This document shows, piece after piece, positions 55,012 to 63,636 of a DNA stretch of 64,000 bases (position 1 is the stretch's first letter; every line of letters starts with the position of its first letter). The position numbers were made by a program, and so were the translations under genes. The notes below the pieces were generated by a model. It was not told where the DNA came from and did not search any database. It saw only the letters and a list, made by a program, of their open reading frames with translations. This DNA comes from Saprospiraceae bacterium (GTDB lineage: Bacteria; Bacteroidota; Bacteroidia; Chitinophagales; Saprospiraceae), in contig JANQQI010000109.1 in the NCBI GenBank assembly GCA_028285085.1, positions 62,001 to 126,000 on the forward strand. Reading direction: 5' to 3'.

Positions 55012-56088
55012 TTAGCGAGAAGTTTGAATTAGAATTTTTTGCATCATTTGCTGGTCAGCGCTTTGCAATCGCAGAGTATACAAGCCAGCCGGTAAGGTCT
55101 CCGACAAGGGCCATTGGAATGGCGTATCAGCAGAAATAGCTATGGTTTCTTCCTGAACCAATTGTCCTAAAGCTGTAAATAATTGCAAATTGCCGGAAAG
55201 GCTTTCGGGAAAGACAAGTTGTAAATCTTGACCGGACATAATAGGATTAGGGAATATCTCAAAACTTGTGGTTGCCACCTCTTCGTTGGCCACCATAATC
55301 GCATTCTCGTTATAGAAGACCTGTTTGCTGATCGGACCACTGATCGGTTCGAGCATTTCATTGTAATAAATGGCAAACAACCAGAGTTTGGTATCTGCCT
55401 CGTACCAAAGGTAGCTCCAGCTGTGCGTGACCGACTTACTAAATGAAGAACTGTCGGTCGCCATCAGATCCCAACGGCAACGTAGCACGTCATCCCAAGT
55501 GCCGTTGGGTAAAGTCAGCGTACCATAAGCATCACAATTACAGGAGCTGGTCCCAAAGCGTTCGAAATCCAGGGCAAAAGGAATACTATCGTAATCCAAA
55601 GTGTAGCTTCCCGAGAAAGATTCTGGCCCAACACTCTTGTCGTATTCCAAGGGAAACGTTCCAGAAAGCTCTGCATCATCGTAGGGAATCACCAGTGAAG
55701 GAAAGCCAATACTATCGATGGGAGCAGTCACCATCCCGACGGATTCCACAGTCTCCCCAACCGTTCGATAATACACCAAATCCCCACGTGGCGGAATATA
55801 TACGGCAATATCTGCATCGGAAAACGAACTGGCCTCAGCGGTCGTAGCGGGATCAAGTGCTTCCCAAAAGAAGTCAGGATCAGTCGTATCAATACTAATG
55901 TTCGAAAAATCCCAGCTTTGGTTTGCACCAGCAGGCCCCTCGTCAATTCCCCCCGGGAGAATCCGCTTTACTTCTACCAAATCGCCTTGTACAAGCCAGA
56001 TATCAATTGGAATGATTGGCTGAGCATTCCCACTCCCAAAGACAAAGAGCAGGGCAAATGCAAGGGATAAAGTATTCAATCGTTTCAT
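55012..56088 (-). CDS. Secreted protein with type IX sorting domain
   Basis: A 358-residue exported protein (signal ending GSGNAQ). The body has no recognised enzyme motif and is rich in Asp, Ser and aromatic residues. The last about 80 residues match a type A T9SS C-terminal domain: FEIFPNPIMSGQDLQLVF, LQLFTALGQLVQEE and LPAGLYTLRLQSADQ, ending QKILIQTSR. It should be exported through the type IX machinery to the cell surface. Divergent from the 56.1 kb gene and followed by the OmpA gene. Confidence 0.87.
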   Translation of the reverse strand: MKRLNTLSLAFALLFVFGSGNAQPIIPIDIWLVQGDLVEVKRILPGGIDEGPAGANQSWDFSNISIDTTDPDFFWEALDPATTAEASSFSDADIAVYIPPRGDLVYYRTVGETVESVGMVTAPIDSIGFPSLVIPYDDAELSGTFPLEYDKSVGPESFSGSYTLDYDSIPFALDFERFGTSSCNCDAYGTLTLPNGTWDDVLRCRWDLMATDSSSFSKSVTHSWSYLWYEADTKLWLFAIYYNEMLEPISGPISKQVFYNENAIMVANEEVATTSFEIFPNPIMSGQDLQLVFPESLSGNLQLFTALGQLVQEETIAISADTPFQWPLSETLPAGLYTLRLQSADQQMMQKILIQTSR

Positions 56089-56143
56089 ATTAAAATGGTT
56101 TTTTTGTTATTTTTAGAAATTGTGTTTTATAGGTTATTTCCAT

Positions 56144-57589
56144 TTGAAAACCCCTAAAATCCTCCAGCTCTTTGCCATCCTAGGCAGCACCGAACGCAAA
56201 GCATTTGCGGCTCGATTGCAGACGCACAAACGTGTTTTACTTTACAAGCTGTATCAGTTAATCAATAGTAGTGGAAAAGAAAAAGCATTCGATCCGCCAA
56301 GCATATTCCAAGCCTTGTACGAGCAACCTTACCAAACTGAAAAAAGCTATTTGCTGCGCAATGAGATGCGCTTACTCGGTAATGAACTCCGCGCTTTTTT
56401 AGCTGAAAGAGAGTGGCAGAAAGTGCTTCGCCGCGATGATTATCAAGCTCGATTTTTCTACCTACAGAGTATCGCTAAGCGAGCCCCCTTTGAATTTTTT
56501 CAGCAAGAATGTGAAAAAACGCTTGATCAAATGCGCACACAGGACGAGCCTTACTGGGCCAGTCGAATTCAGGAATTGTACGTTCGCATTTTCATCAGGG
56601 AAATTTCCCCAAACGAAATCAATTACCAACAGCTACAAGAGCAACTTGATAGTTTAGAGCAGTTGCAAGGCCAAGCATTTTTGTACCAACTCATTGAGAC
56701 CCGGCGTCTCCAGGCTTTTACCCATAAGACGCTAAGTGTATTGCAACCCAAAACGCCACAGCGCAGTCTTCTTGATCCTCCTCAATTGGATTGGCAAAAA
56801 GCCGAACAGCCTTATCTGCGTTACAAATTGCTACTGGCTCAATCCTACGGCGAACAGGGCGTGGCTTATGTCGACAGCCTGAAACATGCCTTGGACATTC
56901 TGCCCAATATCAAGCGGAAGTCTTTCCAGCGGGCAGCAGAAGAAGCTAAGATTCAAGCGGCCATTGCTTTGCATTATTTTTTGGCAGGAGACTATGCTCA
57001 GTCGATAGATTACCATCGGCGGATGCTTACCCATCGCAGCAAAATCCCTAACCCAGAGCTTGCGGTTTACCTTTTCAATTTCATTTCCACCCTCGTTCGG
57101 GTGGAGGATTATGCCGAAGCCTTGGCGTTGATTGACGAGCATACTGCTTTATTGCTCAACAATGAGCGCGTGCAAGATCGGCTGTTAAATATCCAAGCGA
57201 TGTGCTACCTTTTGCTTGGCCAGTTGGACGAGGCCGAAACCTGTATTCCCGGCAATCGCAAAGAAGGTGGACTCTATAACTATTTTTACTTTCGGATTGT
57301 CCAATCGCTGATTTATTTCGAAAGACAGTTACCAGACTTAGCACTGACAGAGCTACAAAACTTGCGACACAGCCTGCACTATAACGAGCGTCAAAACAGT
57401 GGTTTTCGACTACTCATCCAATTCCTGATTGAATACTATCGTCTCGAAATAGATCGTGCGGTATTGCGGGATTATACGCAACAAAAGCAGGGGTTGCATA
57501 CCCGCATTGAGACCCTAGATAATCAGCAAATGTTTCAATACATTTTGCCTTACAAATGGCTCATTCGACGGTTGGAAGCTCCGACCTAA
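56144..57589 (+). CDS. Helical repeat protein of unknown function
   Basis: About 481 residues, nearly all helix, with TPR-like spacing in the C-terminal half (AIALHYFLAGDYAQSIDYHRRML, LVRVEDYAEALALIDEH, MCYLLLGQLDEAETC). No signal peptide. It resembles the cytosolic about 500-residue helical proteins of unknown role that are common in Saprospiraceae, but I cannot name the family. There is no ATG near the beginning. I chose the TTG at 56144 (giving MKTPKILQLF); a TTG at 56120 is also in frame. The divergent spacer to the T9SS gene is only about 55 bases. Confidence 0.78.
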   Translation: MKTPKILQLFAILGSTERKAFAARLQTHKRVLLYKLYQLINSSGKEKAFDPPSIFQALYEQPYQTEKSYLLRNEMRLLGNELRAFLAEREWQKVLRRDDYQARFFYLQSIAKRAPFEFFQQECEKTLDQMRTQDEPYWASRIQELYVRIFIREISPNEINYQQLQEQLDSLEQLQGQAFLYQLIETRRLQAFTHKTLSVLQPKTPQRSLLDPPQLDWQKAEQPYLRYKLLLAQSYGEQGVAYVDSLKHALDILPNIKRKSFQRAAEEAKIQAAIALHYFLAGDYAQSIDYHRRMLTHRSKIPNPELAVYLFNFISTLVRVEDYAEALALIDEHTALLLNNERVQDRLLNIQAMCYLLLGQLDEAETCIPGNRKEGGLYNYFYFRIVQSLIYFERQLPDLALTELQNLRHSLHYNERQNSGFRLLIQFLIEYYRLEIDRAVLRDYTQQKQGLHTRIETLDNQQMFQYILPYKWLIRRLEAPT

Positions 57590-57602
57590 ACCGATCGGAG
57601 CT
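57577..57602. terminator. Possible bidirectional terminator hairpin
   Basis: An eight-base perfect inverted repeat (57577-57584 and 57595-57602) spans the stop codon of the helical-repeat gene. It lies eight bases from the end of the convergent lipoprotein gene. No T-run, so weak. Confidence 0.4.
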
Positions 57603-57609
57603 CCTGAAT

Positions 57610-58119
57610 TTAAAAATTCAAATCAAACTTTCCGTCGGTAATGACCACTTCCTCGGTGCCGTTCGCTGTAAATTTCAACAGCGTTCCGGCAAAGGTGCCT
57701 TCTGCGCGATTATCATTATAAGTGGTGAAGGTAATTGTTGAGGTAAATCCCTGACCGGGCGTATAAATAAAAGTATTAGCCGCCGTAGGCCCATCGGGTT
57801 GAAATGACATGGAGCCACCGTTATCAAAATTCCAGGTGTCACCTTCGTCAGGGGTTAGCAGTTGGATGTTGAATTGGCTGCCATCTTCACCCGTCGAAGT
57901 AATGACGAGCGAACCTTGACTTTCTCCAATGACAGCGCCGTCAACGTCATCCTTGGAGGACCAATCTGCACCGTCAACTTTCATGCTTAAAGTACCGTAG
58001 CCCGCATCAACGCCAGGCGGTTCGATATCATTATCATCATCGTTGTTTTTACAGGCCATAAGGCTCAGGCCGAGACATAGGAAAAGGAGTAAAGGTTGAA
58101 AGTTTGTTTTGAAAAACAT
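57610..58119 (-). CDS. DUF6252-like small lipoprotein
   Basis: A 169-residue lipoprotein (signal ending SLMAC, Cys23) with an Asn/Asp linker and one beta-rich domain: GTLSMKVDGADWSS, then TIGESQGSLVITSTG-like strands, NFDNGGSMSFQPDG, and GTFAGTLLKFTANG ending VITDGKFDLNF. This pattern fits DUF6252, a family of unknown function that is common in Bacteroidota. The start is taken at the ATG 58119, which begins the signal peptide. The longer frame starts at 58179, upstream of the predicted transcription start. Confidence 0.78.
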   Translation of the reverse strand: MFFKTNFQPLLLFLCLGLSLMACKNNDDDNDIEPPGVDAGYGTLSMKVDGADWSSKDDVDGAVIGESQGSLVITSTGEDGSQFNIQLLTPDEGDTWNFDNGGSMSFQPDGPTAANTFIYTPGQGFTSTITFTTYNDNRAEGTFAGTLLKFTANGTEEVVITDGKFDLNF

Positions 58120-58148
58120 GATATGATCTTTTGGTGTAAATAATGCAC

Positions 58149-58179
58149 CAAAAGTAAACTCAACCAGAGGCAGCAACAA
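58149..58179 (-). promoter_or_regulatory. Promoter of the DUF6252-like gene
   Basis: On the minus strand a TTG (58179-58177) is followed after 20 bases by TACTTTTG (58156-58149), an exact TAnnTTTG element. The spacing and position, 30 bases before the ATG, fit a Bacteroidota promoter. Confidence 0.6.
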
Positions 58180-58510
58180 TTTGATTTTTTGGGGTTTGTG
58201 ATAAATTTAATGGCAGCGTTCCACACCACATCACACATCAAACACAATTACCCAATCCACTGATTATCAAATACTTATACTTCAAAACAAGATACTAAAA
58301 CGACTAAAAAGTGTGATAGATTTTGTATTATATTAGAACCAGAAAAAGAGAAGGGATAGAAAGCACAATGGCCCTAAACCCCTCCTTCTATCATCTGGAA
58401 ATTACTCAAAAAGTTGAGAGCATCTTCGTAAAATTATTAATTGGCCCACAAACGTCGCTTTTGCGTTTACACTTCAGCTTTTTATTTTATCCGCAGGCGG
58501 TTCTCTCCGT

Positions 58511-58531
58511 CAAATGTCCATCGGACATTTG
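58511..58531. repeat. Nine-base palindrome CAAATGTCC/GGACATTTG
   Basis: Perfect nine-base arms around a three-base centre (ATC), inside the repeat-like segment. It can fold as a hairpin in RNA from either strand. Confidence 0.7.
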
Positions 58532-58657
58532 GTTTCAAAGAAAACTGCACTGCGTTCACAAGCCTCCGGCTATGCTCCTCAAAAAGAGCTTTGCTTAAAC
58601 AAAAAATTGTCAGTTTTCGACCTAAAGAATAAATTTCGAACACGCTCTGATTTTTTG

Positions 58658-59347
58658 CTATTCTTTCACCAACTCCCATCCTTCAATATGCTCCGTAATT
58701 ACTCCCATGAACTCAAATCCCTGTAAGGTATAAGTCAAATGAAGTTGCTCTTGATCATAAAGCAGATAGGCTTCCATATTTAGAATCATGGGGACGCAAG
58801 ACACAATCGTTTTGTCATAGTGCTTGATATCTTCCAACTCAAAGCTGGGAATATGTCCAATGTCATTGCCAATGAAAGGAGAACCACTTTGGATGACTCG
58901 ACAACTGGCTTGTTCTAAATCTTCGCGTATAGCTGGCGCCAAGTGGATGGTATCACTTCCGTAGAAGAAAAACAGTGCGGATTGGTTGCGCTCTGGCAAT
59001 AACAATAATTGATCTTTGCTAGTCACGGGAACCTGACGGTGCGTTGTATCTTGATTCACTGAGCCAGCGGTAAAGTATTCATCAAAGTGAAGTTGATTAT
59101 CTATGGCGATGACCTCCACTACTATGGAATCGCCGGTATATTCAAAAGTGTTCTCAAGATCATCGCAAGTCGCACGATAATGACGGTAAATAGATTTTTG
59201 TCCAACTTGTAAATCAGAGAGATTAAGCGTATTCGTGCTAGGCGTAGGGGTTGGAGTTGGGGTAACTTGGGGTAAATCGTCTTCTTTATCCTGACAAGAT
59301 AAAAGGACGAAGAATGGCAGGCAGAATAGTAACCATCGGGTTTTCAT
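58658..59347 (-). CDS. Hypothetical lipoprotein
   Basis: A 229-residue lipoprotein (signal ending VLLSC, Cys18). A Thr-Pro repeat linker (PTPTPTPS, about residues 30-38) leads to a globular domain with three further Cys that might pair. Segments include LQVGQKSIYRHYRATC, GDSIVVEVIAIDNQLHF and DQEQLHLTYTLQGFEFMG. No family recognised. It lies just below locus B but is separated from it by a terminator, so it is probably a separate unit. Confidence 0.75.
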   Translation of the reverse strand: MKTRWLLFCLPFFVLLSCQDKEDDLPQVTPTPTPTPSTNTLNLSDLQVGQKSIYRHYRATCDDLENTFEYTGDSIVVEVIAIDNQLHFDEYFTAGSVNQDTTHRQVPVTSKDQLLLLPERNQSALFFFYGSDTIHLAPAIREDLEQASCRVIQSGSPFIGNDIGHIPSFELEDIKHYDKTIVSCVPMILNMEAYLLYDQEQLHLTYTLQGFEFMGVITEHIEGWELVKE

Positions 59348-59370
59348 AATATTGTGGTTGAAGGGTCAAT

Positions 59371-59409
59371 AAAAAAAGTAGCAAGCGGAAATAACCACTT
59401 ACTACTTTT
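59371..59409 (-). terminator. Intrinsic terminator of locus B
   Basis: On the minus strand the arms 59409-59395 and 59388-59374 form a continuous 15-base stem (two G-U pairs) with a six-base loop, followed at once by TTTATT. It ends transcription about 50 bases after the cupredoxin-propeller gene. Confidence 0.85.
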
Positions 59410-59459
59410 CTTTACCCTATGAAATGGGAAAAGCGTTGCGTGAGGGATAGAATTGAAGG

Positions 59460-61592
59460 CTAAGGCACAACCACCAAAGTCCCGCGCATTACTTTATGAT
59501 GCCCCGGAACCGTACAAACGTAGATATAGGAACCCGGTTGTTTAGGTGCTTCAAAGTAAATAGATTCACTCGTTCCTGGAGGCATCAGACGTGTATGAAA
59601 TAGTACATCCGAAGTTTTAGGAATGTGATTCAATTCTGTGCCTTTGATCCCGAGGGCGATAGCCGCAGTACCTACTGCATCTGCTTTACCCGGCTTAACG
59701 ATCACGACATTGTGAGGCATGTCATCATTATTGTAAAAAGACCACTTCACGCGGCTGCCGGCTTTGACTTTGATGTTTGACTGATCATAACGTAGCCCCG
59801 GCAAGGTCGCGAGCACCACCGTCTGATCCACTTTGCTCCAGTTCGCGGGCTGTTTGGTTTGACGTTTTTTACCGGTACTTTTGGTTACTTTCTTTTTGGG
59901 CTTTGCCGGTTTCTTGGGCGCCGTTTTGGGCTTATCTTTTTCGGCTTTAGGCGCAGCATCGGTCGTCTTCTGGTGATGCTGATGATGCTTCATTGATTTA
60001 GGCTTCGATGCCGGCGGATCGGGAAGTTTTAGCTTTTCACCGTCCGGGATATTATTTAAAGTATAGTAAGCCGTAGCGTGTAATGGCAAATGACCATCGG
60101 TATAATTACGTACATCCGTCAGTTTGATTTCATGAATATATTTCTCCCTTAGATTGTCGACAACGATACGGGCACGCAGGCCATCTTTGGAGACCACGAC
60201 GCCTCGAACCGGGCAGTCTTCGTCATTGACGGCCGGACTTCCATAAACCGGATGATATTTATAAATAAAACTAGTCACCTGATAAGCCTCCGGCTTAGCT
60301 GCGCTCGCCTTGTCGACCGGTTGGGTGAATTCAATTTCGAATCCATCTGGCATGGCTTTCACCGATTTCATTTCAAAAGGTACGGTCCCCGTCCAAACGA
60401 GACGTTGCAAACCATAGGGATCTTTACCTGTCGACCCCCAACCTCGGTTGGTTTGACCAACAAACATTGACCCGTCACGGCCCCAAGCCATACGTAAAAC
60501 ACCAGATTGGAAGCCTTCAATAAAACCGAATGCGGCTCCCTGATACTCTCCTTTCACTTTTTCCAAAAACACCCTTACGATCTTACTTTGCCCCTGATCA
60601 CCAATGAAGAGTTGGCCTTTGAACGGGCCAAATTGTCCTCCGGTTTTATCTTGGATAATTTCTGAAGTTGAAATTCCCAGAACCCCATGTGGCAACCAAA
60701 CAGCCGGTAGTTTAATCGCTGGTAAATCCGCGGCTAATTCAAACAAGGGGGTCGGCCGCTCGTCGGCAATATTTTCCGGCTTGGTAGGCGGGCGGCCTTC
60801 AGCAGCAAAACGCGGACTGACCCGATAATAAATATCATTAGAGCTCAGCTTCACCGGCGATTCTGGCTTACCGGCCCAACGTAGTCCTGCCGGATGGCCG
60901 GTAAAATCACCTTTCTCAACGTGAACCAACCCACCGGAGCCCATCCAGTCTCCTTGGTTATCAGCGTAGAAAAACTCATCGCCAATCATCCCAATCCCGC
61001 AAGGGGAGCGCATCCCTGTAGCAAAAGGTTCCATTTCGCCGTCGGGTGTAATGCGCATGGTCCAGCCTCGCCAAGGAACTTTACTTTTACCACTCCACCA
61101 ATCGGGATCACCAAAAGCGACATTACCCGTTACGAAAAAACTGCCATCCGGGGCGATCTTTGGCCCAAAAGAATATTCGTGATAGTGCCCCGAAATTGGC
61201 CAAACGTACACGGCTTCGTAAATGTCCGCGCGGCCGTCGCCATTGGTGTCGCGCAAGCGGGTTAGCTCACCACGTTGCGCTACGTAAAAATCACCGTTTT
61301 TATACGCCAAGCCCAAATTCTCGTGCATACCTGAGGCGAAATGTCGAAAATGTGGATTACTTCCTTCTTGCATGTAGGGATTTTCAACAATCCAAACATC
61401 TCCGCGACGTGTAGATACTCCCAAATTACCATTGGGCAATGTAGCGAGTCCCCCTACTTCCAACGTAATACCTTCGGGAACAGGTAAGGTGATGATTTTA
61501 TAATAATCTGATTCTACCGGCGGAATATCCTGAGCAAAAGCTGCGGTTGAAATCAGAAAAATGCAAATCTGCTGAATCAATTTATATCGCAT
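59460..61592 (-). CDS. Beta-propeller fused to azurin-like blue-copper domain
   Basis: A 710-residue exported protein (signal ending AAFAQ). Residues about 35-400 form a sorbosone-dehydrogenase-type propeller, and 405-515 an Ig-like segment ending YYTLNNIPDG. Both are clearly related to the matching part of the locus A fusion: shared ADNQGDW, WG-DG-x-x-VG and Y-LQRL. A Lys/Pro/His-rich linker (about 520-585) leads to a cupredoxin domain with all type-1 copper ligands, His627, Cys693, His698 and Met702 (C-x4-H-x3-M as in azurin). Probable role: periplasmic or surface oxidation of a sugar or alcohol with electrons passed to copper. It follows the DUF1080/PA14 gene by 12 bases. Confidence 0.88.
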   Translation of the reverse strand: MRYKLIQQICIFLISTAAFAQDIPPVESDYYKIITLPVPEGITLEVGGLATLPNGNLGVSTRRGDVWIVENPYMQEGSNPHFRHFASGMHENLGLAYKNGDFYVAQRGELTRLRDTNGDGRADIYEAVYVWPISGHYHEYSFGPKIAPDGSFFVTGNVAFGDPDWWSGKSKVPWRGWTMRITPDGEMEPFATGMRSPCGIGMIGDEFFYADNQGDWMGSGGLVHVEKGDFTGHPAGLRWAGKPESPVKLSSNDIYYRVSPRFAAEGRPPTKPENIADERPTPLFELAADLPAIKLPAVWLPHGVLGISTSEIIQDKTGGQFGPFKGQLFIGDQGQSKIVRVFLEKVKGEYQGAAFGFIEGFQSGVLRMAWGRDGSMFVGQTNRGWGSTGKDPYGLQRLVWTGTVPFEMKSVKAMPDGFEIEFTQPVDKASAAKPEAYQVTSFIYKYHPVYGSPAVNDEDCPVRGVVVSKDGLRARIVVDNLREKYIHEIKLTDVRNYTDGHLPLHATAYYTLNNIPDGEKLKLPDPPASKPKSMKHHQHHQKTTDAAPKAEKDKPKTAPKKPAKPKKKVTKSTGKKRQTKQPANWSKVDQTVVLATLPGLRYDQSNIKVKAGSRVKWSFYNNDDMPHNVVIVKPGKADAVGTAAIALGIKGTELNHIPKTSDVLFHTRLMPPGTSESIYFEAPKQPGSYIYVCTVPGHHKVMRGTLVVVP

Positions 61593-61604
61593 GAGGTGAG
61601 TGTT

Positions 61605-63458
61605 TTAAAACATGATGGTGTAAACAATAGTGCTCGCCTGATCGATGGAAAGGAGTAAAACATCCTGCCCGCCCATAGACTTAATCATTGCTTGCCGATC
61701 GGCCGGCAGCTGTAAATAATACTCTTGATCATTGATCGCGTAGATTCCGGGCTGAACTTCCTGAATCTTGTCCCCGGCCGCAATTCGGAATAATAATGAC
61801 GCTGTAGGCGTCCCAGCACATTCGAGCCGACGTTCTAAGATTTTACCATCATCAAGCACTTGGAATTGATCATCTACTTTAAGATCATAAATCTGGTATT
61901 GGAAAGTAGGCATGCCATCGTCCCCGAGGCGGTAACCTAAAAATCGATAACTCGCCTCCGTTGACAAGCTATCCGGCCAACGTTCTTGCACCATTTCCGC
62001 TGGCTGCCATGGTGGAGCTTGAGATAACAAAATTGGCCAAGCCATGGGGCGAGCACTGCCATCACCTCGATCGTTCCACATTGGCGTCGCATCCAGAAAT
62101 CGACCGCGCCAAACTTGAACTAAATTGGCCTCATCGGCATCGTAGGTAAAGTGCAATCGATCGGGATGCCCTACTGAGATGGCATGCACGATCCGCTCTT
62201 TATTACTAGCACTGGCATTAGGCACATCGACAAAAGAACGCAAGATTTCCGGTCGCTGTCGAGGTTCTACGCGAATGGGGTCCACCGGATTACTCAGCAG
62301 ATAAGAACTGGGTAAATGTAAGGGGGTACTCCGAAAATCTTCCCCTTCAATAAAAACGCCTAGCCGTGGCTGCAGCCAGCCCTCCCGTTTCGCGTAAGTC
62401 ACCTCGATGGGTAAGTCCCCCGCAGGCAGCTCCACCATAGCCGAACGAGACCACCAGCGATTCGTGAATATTTTTTTGTTATTGATACTCAGTTCGCCAT
62501 TGCCATTAGTTGTAAAATGCAGATTATATTTTCCGGCTTTTGCCACCTGCAAGCGCCCCGTGAAGCGCAAACCAAATTCATTTTTAGTTTTGGCCGCTTC
62601 CCAGGTTAGGCCATTAGTAACACCGGAAGCATCGATCGCCACCGTTTTGAAATCCGGGGGATAATCGTAAGCCCCCCGGGAAAACTCATAATTGATATTC
62701 AATAGACGTGGCGCCTGCCCAATATAATTGCGGTATTGTATCCGGCGAAATGCAACGGCACCGTGGTCGCCCTGAAAGAGCAAAGGACCGAGCCGGGCTT
62801 CTCCGGGAAAAGCCGCGCCCCGGGTTGGGCCGGTTAGTTCGATATTTTCGTGAATGCGCGTCCCATTGAGCTCAATGAAGAGGATGCGCGCATTCGCTAT
62901 TTTTTGTCCACTCCCATCGAAGCGTGGCGCTTGAAAGGCAATCTTCATATGCTGCCACAACCCGGGAGCTCGACATACATTTTCACGAGGCGCGTAGCCT
63001 TCATAGCCTTTTTGTCCTTCAAGCTGTGTGTCATCCCAGCGCTCATAAATGCCGCCACAATCGCCAAATCCAGCTTGCACTTTTCCCCAGCTATCCAACA
63101 ATTGTACTTCGTAACGACCTTGTAGGTAAACCCCAGAGTTGGAATGTCGGGCCATCAGAAATTCAAACTCTAAGTCAAGATCACCATGCTCCAATACACT
63201 GACTAAATTCGCCCGTTGTTGGTCATTAGGTTGATTGACTAAAACGCCTGTTCCAGCTGTTACGACCAAGGCCCCGTCTCTTTGCCAATCTGCATAGACA
63301 CTACCGGCGATGGCCCAATTATTTCCTCCCGAAGCCTGAAAGGCACTTAAATCCTGCATGGGTATTTCATCCATTGCGAAGGCTGGCGTCTCTTGACTTT
63401 GTAGTCCCCCTACCATGACTAAGCAACAGAAACAATAGCTGCATAAATATTTCAACAT
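61605..63458 (-). CDS. DUF1080 plus PA14-domain secreted protein
   Basis: A 617-residue protein from the ATG at 63458, whose hydrophobic Cys-rich leader (MLKYLCSYCFCCLVMVGG) fits a signal peptide; an ATG ten codons earlier is possible. A DUF1080 domain (about 45-248) has LDLEFEFLMARHSNSGVYLQ, YEVQLLDSW, GLWQHMKIAFQAPRF and GPLLFQGDHGAVAFRRIQYRNY. A PA14-like domain follows (about 252-370: KYNLHFTTNGNGELSINNKKI). The last 240 residues form an all-beta region of unknown family. Predicted to bind and cleave 3-keto-glycosides. Head gene of the locus B operon; divergent from the GH97 gene. Confidence 0.87.
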   Translation of the reverse strand: MLKYLCSYCFCCLVMVGGLQSQETPAFAMDEIPMQDLSAFQASGGNNWAIAGSVYADWQRDGALVVTAGTGVLVNQPNDQQRANLVSVLEHGDLDLEFEFLMARHSNSGVYLQGRYEVQLLDSWGKVQAGFGDCGGIYERWDDTQLEGQKGYEGYAPRENVCRAPGLWQHMKIAFQAPRFDGSGQKIANARILFIELNGTRIHENIELTGPTRGAAFPGEARLGPLLFQGDHGAVAFRRIQYRNYIGQAPRLLNINYEFSRGAYDYPPDFKTVAIDASGVTNGLTWEAAKTKNEFGLRFTGRLQVAKAGKYNLHFTTNGNGELSINNKKIFTNRWWSRSAMVELPAGDLPIEVTYAKREGWLQPRLGVFIEGEDFRSTPLHLPSSYLLSNPVDPIRVEPRQRPEILRSFVDVPNASASNKERIVHAISVGHPDRLHFTYDADEANLVQVWRGRFLDATPMWNDRGDGSARPMAWPILLSQAPPWQPAEMVQERWPDSLSTEASYRFLGYRLGDDGMPTFQYQIYDLKVDDQFQVLDDGKILERRLECAGTPTASLLFRIAAGDKIQEVQPGIYAINDQEYYLQLPADRQAMIKSMGGQDVLLLSIDQASTIVYTIMF

Positions 63459-63636
63459 AGTCGAACCTTTTTCCACAAAATAATTCATACTTGACAGAAG
63501 GATGAATTTTTCTATTTTTAAAAAATAGTTTATTTGAGAAATTGGGTAGATAAATCAACATTTATCTTTTGTCAAAATAATTTATTCCAAATCCAAATCT
63601 CATTGTCTTAAGTCCAGAAAACAAAAACCAACAAAC

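Larger units (their letters stand above)
58120..58657. other. Non-coding region with repeat-like segment
   Basis: These 538 bases lie between two minus-strand lipoprotein genes. The right end next to 58119 is the promoter. The middle is AT-rich. From about 58437 to 58657 the base composition changes and short palindromes crowd together: CCGCAGGCGG near 58490, the nine-base arms at 58511-58519 and 58523-58531, and GCCTCCGGC near 58563. Short open frames here on both strands look accidental. It resembles a dispersed intergenic repeat or the template of a structured RNA. Confidence 0.45.

Noticed and set aside
58323..58598. A 91-codon plus-strand frame in the non-coding region
   Set aside because: It has no promoter, no protein-like composition, and runs through the palindromes; more likely translation of a repeat.
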